From assembly GCA_029582265.1 (NCBI GenBank), contig CM055833.1:31152288-31216287 (forward strand): DNA of 64,000 nucleotides, written 5' to 3'. Position numbers and translations under genes: made by a program. The stretch comes from Zoroaster sp. YZ-2022 (Eukaryota; Echinodermata; Asteroidea; Forcipulatida; Zoroasteridae). Positions 1 through 10,200 of this stretch are shown piece after piece (positions within the stretch are counted from its first letter, which is position 1; each line of letters begins with the position of its first letter). Below the pieces are notes generated by a model. It saw only the letters and a program-made list of their open reading frames with translations. It had not been told where the DNA came from and searched no databases.

Positions 1-183
1 TTCTTGTCCCGTTAAGGAAAGAGTACTCTTACCAAAATTCTGTGTTACAATGAATACCAAAGATCTGAATGCATTTTCAATATTGTCTCATTAGTGACTG
101 AATATAATAAGTTGTAACTTTCACTGGTTGGTGTTTAAAGGGATAATATCATCACAGACTTCAATAGGGCATGGAATTGGTGT

Positions 184-186
<3 letters not shown>

Positions 187-252
<66 letters not shown>

Positions 253-274
253 ATATATATGTGTGTGTGTGTGT
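187..274. repeat. (AT)n/(GT)n microsatellite
   Basis: About 72 bp of uninterrupted AT dinucleotides, then a short GT run. It is the 3' tail of the minus-strand SINE and probably arose by tail expansion. Confidence 0.95.
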
Positions 275-598
275 GGACTTATATAGCGCACGTATCCACC
301 AACTGAGTGGTGCTCAAGGCGCATATTATTACCCCTGCTCATAAGGCTCATAAATCATTCCTGAAACCATCTCAGCTCCCTGGGGAGTATACAGCTCAAT
401 TGCTGCCATTACAGCGCATATAGGGCTAATCAACCAACTCTGCCCTCACAGATACCCATTTAACCCCTGGGTGGAGAGAAGCAATTATGGTTAAGTGTCT
501 TGCTCAAGGACACAAGTGTCACGGCCGGGATTCGAACCCACATTCTGCTGCTAACACCAGAACTTGAGTCCGGTAAGCTAGACCGCTCGGCCACGACA
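187..598 (-). mobile_element. tRNA-derived SINE, family 1, copy 1
   Basis: Read on the minus strand it begins with a tRNA-like head at about 598, with an A-box-like TGGCCGAGCGGT and a B-box-like GGTTCGAATCCC, followed by a conserved body (ending around 260-300) and an (AT)n/(GT)n tail at 187-274. The same body occurs at 4786-5118, 14169-14479 and 60655-61020. It is inserted inside the MITE at 135-746. Confidence 0.8.
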
Positions 599-746
599 CA
601 AGATGAACACAGTGACTGAAAATTACTGGCTTATTTATGCAGCAGCTATGACCTTATCATATGGGGTTTTATTTCCAATCACTGAGTTAATCTGAAACTA
701 GCACTCTGATTCCATGCCCTGTTGATCATGACAATATTGTCCCTAT

Positions 747-2939
747 AATGTTTCAATATCTTGATTAAATTCTTTGTAGCACACTCATTAAGACAGTTTT
801 GCTAGCATTGCCAATGCTGTATCTTTAATTAAATTGAAATGACAACAATCACCTGTTAATAAGCTGGTAGATAAGTCTAGCTACGCTGAGAAACACACTA
901 CGGTAGATACCCTTAAGATTTACTGCCATCTGCACAAATCAAAAGTGAATATATATTATGATGAGGAAAGAGGCAAGTCAAAGATCAAAAATAAATTTAC
1001 ACATTTTAAGTTGCAGTAAGGAGGCAGTATGTCAGGATTTTGGATCCAGCTGGATTTTTGTGCCAAAATGGATTATATTGGCTAACTTTGTCAATCTTGA
1101 TATTCTGAATTCATAAAAATTGGGTACTACATGTTGTATTTTTTTAATTGGCATCTTCTGCCACCATTTTGGATTTAAAAATTACCACATGTTTTGACAT
1201 ATTTCCCCAATTATTGGACTTTCTGACAACCTAAAACATTGTTGTTTTCCATTTAATGATATACAGTATTTAAGGTCTTAAAACCTCAGAATAATAAAAT
1301 TTTATGTTTTACAATATTATGGGCAAAGACCGCCATCTTGAATTTTAAAGGGCAGCCATTTTGATTGTTTTATTTCATTTGACTTGTTAGCCAACTAGTT
1401 TCAAAGAGTAAAATCTACATCAGGTTTGAAAAATGTTTGTTTATGTCTTTAAAAACATTCCTCGCGACTTGCTATCATTCATAAGGGCAAATATTTTTAT
1501 TAGCATCTTTGCCTGCCATTTTGGTTTTCACAGTAGCTGCCATTTTTGACAGTTTCACCAATTATTTTACTTTCTGATCACCTTAAACATTGTTTTTGTT
1601 TCATTTATTACTATATTCAGAAGAATGAAACCTCAAATAATATTTGACTGTTTTATTAAATGATAAGTAGGGCAAAGCCACCGTCTTGAATTTTAAAGGG
1701 GCAGCCATTAGATTTGTTTTTATCAATTTGAATCAGAACTAGTTAAATGATAATTATAACAATTTCCAAGAGTAAAAGTTTACATTGGTTTAAAGATGTC
1801 TCTGCTTATACTATTATATCTTGAACATGCACAATGACTGTCTCTTTAATTTGAATTAATATGCACTTAGGATACCTTTAATATATTGCAATGAAGATTA
1901 AACATGAAGTTAACATCAGCTTTTTGTACATAATTGGTGCGTGAGAAAAAGTCCACAGTATTTCCATAGTCAATGATTTGTAAAGTTTATATGCAGGACA
2001 GGTTGTATTTCAGACTAGAATACTTTGAAGCAGTTACAGACATTTCATGTGAGCATTTGTTTAATAAGTTGTTTAAATTTTTCAAACCATTTTTAAGAAG
2101 AAAAGGGACCATTGCCAGTGGTGTTGCTTGCATGTTTCTGTGCAGCTTTTAAAAGCCCCTACTAAGTTACCCTAAACCTGCAGAAGAAGAACGACGAAAC
2201 ACCATGACAATACCCTAATATACTGACAAATCTGGGTACTGGTATATATTGACTGTCAGCTCGACTTGTAAGCATGTAGGTCACATCTTACAAAAAGTTC
2301 AAGTAGATGGGTATTAGATTGGCTACAGAAACAGTTCCAATATAGGTAACTTTACAAGAATGACCCAGGCTATCCGAGTTGGAGGCTTTACATGTCCCAT
2401 TTTTGTATAAACTAAAGCTGTTCCAGTATACCCAACCGAAAGTGTCATTACCCGGTCCCAGTTTACCGAGAAACTACTTTTAAAAATTTCTACTGAACAT
2501 TTAAACAACACAATGGAAATCTCTAATTATTTTTTTAAAAATTTGGGGGGTGAACAAGTAAAACCTGCTTTTCTTGAAACTGAAAAGCAGAAAAGTAGAT
2601 GTTACCAAAATGTTCAATCTACTTTTTAGGTGGAAGAAAAGCAGAAAAGTAGAAAAATGCACTAGCCAACAATGTTCAATCTGCTTTTTCATTATTTAGA
2701 AAGCTGAAAAGCAGATGTCCACTTTTCGACCTCCATATGTGTGCCACCCAAGGTCACTGTAAATGTTTGAACATGTTAGTATGGCCTGCAATGTATCAAT
2801 GGGAGACCACTTTACCATGTAATCTTAGTGGTGTGACAGTGCACAGACGGGTAACCATAGGAGGCCACTGGCAACAGCTAATGGCCTGGAGTGGCCTGAA
2901 TGGGTCGTTTCAAAAATTGCAAACTGATTGTAGGAGGGT
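747..2939. other. Non-coding AT-rich stretch with a diverged ~350-bp duplication
   Basis: No credible gene. About 1140-1480 and 1490-1800 are diverged direct copies: both contain a GGGCAAAG(A/C)C..TTGAATTTTAAAGGG(G)CAGCCAT block and a TTTCTGA(C/T)(A/C)ACCT block. Around 2560-2720 a short motif with AAAAGCAGA / AAAAGTAGA repeats several times. Short ORFs here have no recognisable domain. Confidence 0.5.
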
Positions 2940-3835
2940 TAATTGAAAGAAAGTAGAATATAACCACCATATTTTTAATCCAAATGATCCCATGATGAAA
3001 CAAATTGTAACGATAAGGAATTCTTCTTCTAGCTGGGTGGATGTTCTTAGTGGGGTCCCACAAGGATCAATTCTAGGACTAGTATTATTTGGGTTTTTTG
3101 TAAGTGACTTACCAGATGTGACTACTTCAAAAATAAAGATGTTCGCTGACGATACCAAAGTATATGCACCCTAAATACAGTAGCAGAGTCTGTACCCCTG
3201 CAGGAAGATCTTGACAATCTATTTACCTGGAGTGGACTGAGAAATGGTGCTTTAATTTTACAAGTGACAAGTATAAGGTAATGCTCTTTGGAAAAAAGAA
3301 TCCCATGGTAACTTACAAAATGAACGGTTTTCAGCTATAAGTAATTGAAACAGAAAAGGATCTTGGAGTCTACATAACAAAGGATTTTGGAGTCTACAAA
3401 CAAAGGATTGTCAAATGTAACTTCAGTGTACAAAAAAGGCAGCCCAAAAATCTATGAATTCACTGAGGCAAATCAAAAGGACATTTAGGTATATTAACAA
3501 GGACTCGTTGGATATTCTGTACAAGACATGTCAGACCACACATGGAATACTGCGTACAAGTATGGAGTTGATGATTAATAGCCTCGAGAAAGTAAATAGA
3601 AATTATTTCTTCCAAATGTCAACGGAAGACAGAACAAGAGGTCACTCTAAAAAGATATATAGGCAGAGATTATGTAAATTATCAAGTTACAGAAGGATTT
3701 TTTTCAGACAACTGGTCATCAACTCGTGGAATATGTTACCAGAAAATATTGTCAATGGTAACTCAATCAGGGTATCCAAACATAGATTGGACTTTTTTAG
3801 GAACACAACATATGGGTATACAGAGGCTTAGCCTA
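2940..3835 (+). pseudogene. Decayed non-LTR retrotransposon (RT C-terminal half)
   Basis: Two out-of-phase pieces belong to one LINE ORF2. The piece at 2992-3174 carries the reverse-transcriptase motifs SGVPQGSILG and FADDTK (motifs B' and C, with FADD as catalytic box). The piece at 3454-3831 carries the typical C-terminal tail (LEKVNR... RQLVINSWNMLPENIV), often seen in CR1/L2/Jockey-like elements. Frameshifts and stops between them show it is dead, and the 5' part is missing. Confidence 0.8.
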
Positions 3836-3886
3836 ACAAAATTAACCCATCAAACCTCAAGTGGGAAGTAGTAACGCTAAGTAGCT

Positions 3887-3990
3887 CCTTTTTTGTACAC
3901 GAGGGGCTAGGGTCAAGTATACGGACAGGGTCCAGTGTATTGGCCCTATAATGGGGCTAATTACTGACAGGAAATGGAAGATTGGTGATG
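3887..3990 (-). mobile_element. Fragment of palindromic MITE family
   Basis: Contains TTTTTTGTACA(C/T), a GGGCTAGGGTCAAG block and CCAGTGTATTGGCCCTA followed by ATGGGGCTA, matching one arm of the 9515-9966 element in SUGT1 intron 2. Only one arm is present. Confidence 0.55.
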
Positions 3991-4056
3991 TCGGATGATG
4001 ATGATTATTGCATGGCTGGATAATCTCTCTGTCCTTTATGTGTAATGTTAGCAGGA

Positions 4057-4784
4057 TGCCAGTCAACTTGCCCCCTGGCAAACTCCACCCCCCCCCCCCC
4101 CAGGCAAACTCGCCCCACTTAATTTTTTGATGTATTTCATGCTGTTGAGACTGGTTTAATGTTAATATAAGAGAGTAATTAAAACATTATTATAATAAAG
4201 GCAGGATGTACTGGGACATAACTATTTTAATGAATCTAATTATTAATTTTAAGTCTTATAACTCTGTGGTAAATTATTTGGCACTAGTGAGACTGAGAGT
4301 AAATCAAACATAACTAGAGCTCAAGTGTTTGTTAGAACAAACACACGGTGTTCGTGTCAACTTCCGGTTCAATCAAATTATCATCGATGATGTCAAACAT
4401 ATTTTGCAAAGGTGTATCATCTTTTATTATAACAATATCAATTTCATATTCGAAAGACCTATCAATTTTGCTTTAGAATGTTGAATTTGAACTTCCTGTT
4501 TAGACCGGAAGTAAAGGTCAGATGAGGTGATTTGAAGGTCATATATATATGTCATGATAATGAAAAAATAACGTTAGTACATGCACCTGCTTTGGTTCAA
4601 TTTCTGAGATTGGAAAATAATCCCTTTTGTAAAACTGCCGCTAGGGGGGCGCTCTGAACATTGATGACGTCATCAAACATATTTTTTGAAAAGATAAGAT
4701 GTCACTAGTCACTCAAATTTCCTATGGTTTTTTTGGAGATAGAAAATTACTATTTTTCTAAACCCTCCACCAGAGGGCGCTGTG

Positions 4785-4816
<32 letters not shown>

Positions 4817-5948
4817 TTGCATTTATAATGCGCCTTTTCCTAAGGATACAAAGCGCAGTGTATTATTTTCCCTGCTCATAAGGCTCATAAGACTCATAAA
4901 TCATTCCTGAAACCATCTCAGCTCCCTGGGGAGTATACAGCTCAGTTGCTGCTATTACAGCGCATTAGGGCTAATCAACCAACTCTGCCCTCACAGGTAC
5001 CCATTTAACCCCTGGGTGGAGAGAAGCAATCATGGTTAAGTGTCTTGCTCAAGGACACAGATGTCACGGCCGGGGCTCGAACCCACACTCTGCTGCTGGC
5101 AACACCAGAACTTGAGTTCAATAGTAATTTCGTCCACGGAAGGCACTCCCAAATACCATATCATGTTGGCTGAAGACCCTTAAATTTAAACTTCCGGTTT
5201 CGACGGGAAGGAGAGGTCAGATTGGGTCATGTCTGTGTACGAAATGTCACATAATTCACAATCTGTAAGATGATGCAAAGATTGTGAAAATATCTTTTGT
5301 GGTTCATGAGATATGATTTTTTGAATTAAAATTGGATTTTAGTGTATTTCGATATCTGATGACATCACCATGACGTCACAACTTTACCTAAAACTGTCAT
5401 AAATTTATTGACAACTACATGTTATGGTCTAAGTACGTGTCAAGTTTGAAGGCCCTGTGAACTTTGGAACTATGTTTTTTATGTTCGATAAGTTTAGATA
5501 AGTAAGACTAATTGTAGTGACACCATGTGAAAATCTCAATTGAGTAGTAGTTAGTTCTGAAAAGAACTGTAGGTTTTATTTATTTAGATAGTTTTCTATG
5601 TATTTAGTTGTAACTGTTGAATTATTTCATGTAATATTTATTTTTGTTAAATAAAACGCCGATTTAAATTATTCGGCCCTATGTTTGATTTAATTTTAGG
5701 CCTACTCTCTTTCTAAATCATTCTCAATAGCGGCTAGTAATAATTCATTGAAAAATTATGTCCCCGTACATCCTGCCTTTATAATTAATAATGCTTTATT
5801 TGCTCTCTTATATTAACATTAAACCTGTCTCAATAGCGTGAGATGCGTCAAAAAGTTACGGGGGGGGGGGGGGGAGGGGGCGAGTTTGTACCAGCAGGAG
5901 GAGTGTTTGTCAGGAGCCAGATGGTAATTAGGGGCGAGTTGACTGGCA
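4057..5948. mobile_element. 1.9-kb element with ~200-bp terminal inverted repeats
   Basis: The outer ends are perfect inverted copies (TGCCAGTCAACT / AGTTGACTGGCA). The arms (about 4057-4255 and 5735-5948) stay alignable inwards through a C/G homopolymer, a GGTTTAATGTTAATATAAGA block and an AAAGGCAGGATGTAC block. The interior carries several 'cttccggtt'/'gagggcgctgt'-like short repeats, no long ORF, and a SINE insertion at 4786-5118. It could be a foldback or long-TIR non-autonomous DNA transposon; I cannot assign a superfamily or a certain target duplication. Confidence 0.75.
4786..5118 (-). mobile_element. tRNA-derived SINE, family 1, copy 2 (5'-truncated)
   Basis: Minus-strand copy with an (AAT)n tail at 4786-4815 and the family body (ACCATCTCAGCTCCCTGGGG on the plus strand). 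The B-box region is present at about 5070-5090, but the A-box end of the tRNA head is missing. Lies inside the long-TIR element. Confidence 0.8.
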
Positions 5949-6445
5949 ATGCAATATGTGAATAACGTTAACGAACTAACTGTAACTGTTCGCGTACTTA
6001 GACAAAGAATGAAAGATAGTTAGGCCTAAGTACAATCATGGTAGGCCTATAATCGTTAATTTGGTTTAAACAATGTAACGTTACAATCATGCAATAAACC
6101 ATGAAAACTATACAGTGAAAATGGTAAACAAACCTGGAACGCATGGACTATGATTGATGAACATCACAAGTTTGCCATAGCCTATGTAACACATGTGGGT
6201 TTACGTATAATGTATGTATCTTACTATCTCCGAAATATCTGGTTCATGTACGTATAGAATTAAAAATACCGTTGTATGTATCACATTATTTTATGCATCA
6301 TCATCATGCATCGTGCGTGCATGTTTCGATGGATATCAAATTCGTAGATCTTTGATGGATATATGCATCATGACTGCATAAATATAGCGTAAAAAAACTA
6401 GTAATACTAGACCTTCCTTATGCATGTGACGTCGCAAACGGAAGG
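5949..6445. other. Gene-free spacer
   Basis: AT-rich DNA between the long-TIR element and the 6446 palindrome. I see no ORF, exon or recognised repeat here. Confidence 0.5.
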
Positions 6446-6612
6446 TCGCCCTCTATCAGATCAGAGGCTACAGAATTCACTCATTGGTTCATGTATGCAC
6501 GCTGTGCGTGCGTACACGCACAGCGCGCATACATGAACCATGGAGGAAGGACCTTCCTCCATGCATGAACCAATGAGTGGAGTGACCTTCTCTAGCCTCT
6601 GATAGAGGGCGA
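6446..6612. repeat. Nested palindrome / foldback
   Basis: The outer arms pair TCGCCCTCTATCAGA.. (6446) with ..TCTGATAGAGGGCGA (6612). Inside are two further hairpins: one around 6484-6541 with arms TGGTTCATGTATGC / GCATACATGAACCA, and one at 6540-6562 (ATGGAGGAAGG / CCTTCCTCCAT). Probably a foldback MITE. Confidence 0.75.
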
Positions 6613-7035
6613 TATTCAGTTTTGGTAAACCTACGTTATCGCCATTAAGTAAAACACAATTTACGAGTCAATTAAAATTAACAATAACATTTTAATTGCA
6701 TGTGCCATATTCTTTACCATGAATAATCACTGACAATATGGAAGCATAGCATAACAATATGGAGCACATATAACAATACAAAATTCAACTTGGCAAAGAT
6801 GACCTTTGACCTATATAGGTCAAAGGACACAAAGCGCCGTAAGAGGGCGCTAACATGGTTTTACAATTGGCAAACTACAGTTTGTGACATATGGCCCAAT
6901 CGCTAGCTAGCTAGCTCCAGATAATCTCGCCCCATTAGCTATGTGCACATTTGGGGCGAAGTAGCATATCCCAACTTCCTCCCATCCAGCAGCGCCAGAC
7001 CAGCGCCGGCCGGCCACAGGTCTAGGTACAGGCGC

Positions 7036-7043
7036 TATATATA
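7036..7043 (+). promoter_or_regulatory. Candidate TATA box of SUGT1
   Basis: TATATATA lies about 165 bp upstream of the SUGT1 ATG in a locally CpG-containing, GC-richer stretch (6950-7110). Position and composition suit a core promoter, but nothing else confirms it; intron-like pyrimidines ending in AG at about 7184 leave open an upstream exon. Confidence 0.3.
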
Positions 7044-7207
7044 GCTAGCTAGCGCGTTCGTCGTTCTAGCAATTTCTGTTTATCTCATGCGCACTACACG
7101 TACACGTTACATCTAGGTACGGGTGTAGCTGTTGAACTTGAAGTCTGATAAAGTTCAGGGTCAGTTCATAGTCTTTTTGTTTAGATTGTCAACTGGAAAC
7201 AGTCAAA

Positions 7208-10200
7208 ATGAGCGAGGAACAGAAAAGCAGAGAAACTGCGTTACCTCCCATGTTGAAACAAAAGTGAGTTGTTATAGCAAATAGGGCCTAAAACCAAACC
7301 TAGGTTGTTGACGTTGTCATCATGGTCATGGTTGTTATTGTTGGTCATTTGGAAATCCATGTTGCATTTAATTCGTGATAAAACACTCACCATGCATGCT
7401 ACGTAAAGAATTCCAAAGCTCGCAATCTTGGTATTGTTTTTGATGACGAAATGTCCATGAAATCACATGTTAATAAAATTTGTCAAACTGGTTATTTTCA
7501 TCTTCGGAATGCAAACTTCTGTCAAAAGAGAGTACTGAGAAATTGATTCATGCTTTCATATCATCTCGTTTGGATTGTGGTAATGCTTTGCTCTATGGAA
7601 TACCTAAAAACCTCATTCACAGACTTCAATTAATCCAAAATGCTGCGGCAAGGACCATATTCATGATTCATAAGTCAGATCACATAACAATTAACATCCT
7701 CACTGAAGCAATTACACTGGCTCCCAACAATGGATAGTTTTCAAGATAGGCCTATGTCTTCTTACATGGAAAGCTCTACATGACAACTCACCTTTCAAGA
7801 TCTTATCATTCACAACTCTAATCGCAGTGGACTACGCTCAGCAAACCAAAACTTCCTTACTGTACCATATGGAACTTGTAAAACTTTTGGGGATAGGGCT
7901 TTTTCTGTTGCAGCCCCTTCCCTTTGGAATATGCTTCCACAAAGTTTAAGACTGTGACAATTTTAATTCTTTCAAAAAACTTTTGAAAACACACCTTTTT
8001 GTACAAGCTTATTATAATGAATGTTAATTTTGTGCATTTTGTTTCATGTATTTATCTTTGTTTATCTAATGTTCCATATCTTTGTGTCTTTTTCATTATC
8101 ACCAGTGCCTCGGATTAGGTTTCTAGATAGATGGCGCTTTATAAGTTTCATTATTATTATTATTATAAGAACGTCGTATCCGACCACCACTTTTTAAGGG
8201 GCTTTTGTTACAACCACTAACCAGTTAAAATGATTCTATCGATTTTTGGGGGTACAGAAAGCGAACATTATCTTTAATATCCACTTTTATTGATGGTTTT
8301 CGGACTTTATTTCCCTTCTTAAAAAATCCACCCCTTCAGAAAATAGGATCCTATTATACTATAATAAGTTGCCACTGTGCCTGTACAATGACCGTGTTGG
8401 TCACTAACTCCTAACGGGGGAGTTGACAAGATCAAACTGACATGACTGAGGAAGTCATTGTATACCAAAAATGCCTGATTTTTCATGAAATAAATATCCT
8501 GGAATAATTTGAAATATAGGAAAGAATGTCGTATCCGACCGCCACTTTTAAAGGTTTTTGGGGGAATCTTTTTGCAGCCACTAACTAGTTAAACAATTAT
8601 TCTATCGATTTTTCGAGGTACAGAAAGCAAAAATTATCTTTAAAATCCACTTTTATGATGGTTTTCGGACTTTATTTCCCTTCTAAAAAAAAATCCTCCC
8701 CTTCAGAAAATAGAAGGATCGTATTATAGTTGCCACTGAGCATGTACAATGACTGTGTTGGTTACTAACAGGGGAGTTGACAAGATCACACTGACATGAC
8801 TGAGGAAGTCATTGTATACCAAAAATGCCTGATTTTTCATGAAATAAATATCCTGGAATAATTTGTAGTATATGTCCATCATCATCCATATGTTCTCCAC
8901 CTTACTGGGTAGGTAAGATTACATTATTGGTTATATTGAATGAGAAAAAGTGGTGGTCGGATACGACATTCTACCTGAATGGAGTATTCTGCCTCCACTT
9001 TTCTCTCTAAATTCGAGGAGAAATCAAAAATAAGAGGAAAATGTAATCAAGTGAGGTTTAGAAACAAAATTTTACATTAAATTAGGGCAGGTAGGGAGAT
9101 TTTTTGCAAATGAACTTGATGCACCAAAATGAGTCCACCCATAGCAATGCTGGAAATCTTGGTCATGTACCTGTATAAAAACAAAGCGCACGAGTTAAAA
9201 TTTTCATGGAAAAAATTCCATGCCATTAGATGATGTCAATATCCTTCTACTTTCAGATATGACTGGTACCAAACAGATTCCCATATAGTCATAACACTGA
9301 TGGTAAAACACGCCAAGAAGGAAGATGTACAAGTAGATTATATGGATAAAAGTGTAAGTAAATATGCCCCATGTGTTGTGTGTACAAGTTGTCTTAGGGC
9401 GGTGGCCAAGATGCAAACAGCTTATTTGATATGGTCCTGGTCTAAAGATGTGAGGAAATAAATTCCCACTTAAAAACACCATGGGGCAAAGAGGGCCTAG
9501 CTTGTCTTTGTTTCTATCAAAGACCTTGGCCCCATTCTCGGGCCAATACACTGGACTTCCTCCTTATCCTTGGCCCAAGCCCCACATGTACAAAAATGGA
9601 GCAATTTTTTTCTTCTTCTTTTTTCCAACTTTTGATCTGCTAATTATTACAACTTAAAACTTAGTAATTAGGTAACCTTGCCTAAGCAGATACGTTTGGC
9701 ATAAAATCCATTATTCTGGGAGTCTCACTTTCATGAAATTAAAAAAATAATAAAATTTAAATTTCACCAAAATTATCGATCTCACAGTAGTAAACTTTAT
9801 GCCAAATGTGTCTGTTTGGGCAAGCTTACCTAATCACAAAATTTTAGATCGTAATAATTAGCAGATCAAAAGTTGAAAAATCGCTCATTTTTTGTACATG
9901 TGGTGCTAGGGCCAAGGATACCGAGGAAGTCCAGTGTATTGGCCCTAAAATGGGGCTATCAAAGACAAATAACACTGTGTGATGTCTGACCATATAGGTG
10001 AGTGCTACTGTGAAGCAGCCATCAGGGAATGACTTCAGCTTGGAGTTGGACCTGGCACACAAGATCGTCCCAGCCAAGTGCACCACTAAGATCATGACGA
10101 TGAAGGTCTGTCATTACTGTTCCTTCGGTATTTTAAAATTGAAATTACCAATGGTGTACACCATCTTTCAATTCTTAAATATGTGTGTTCTATTCATGAA

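Larger units (their letters stand above)
135..746. mobile_element. TTAA-type MITE interrupted by a SINE
   Basis: Left and right thirds match the intact copy at 31929-32146: the left piece (135-186) and the right piece (about 600-746) are terminal inverted repeats containing a shared 'catggaat' core. In the intact copy these halves are contiguous; here a tRNA-headed SINE with a long (AT)n tail sits between them. No coding capacity. A non-autonomous DNA transposon is inferred from the inverted ends. Confidence 0.7.
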
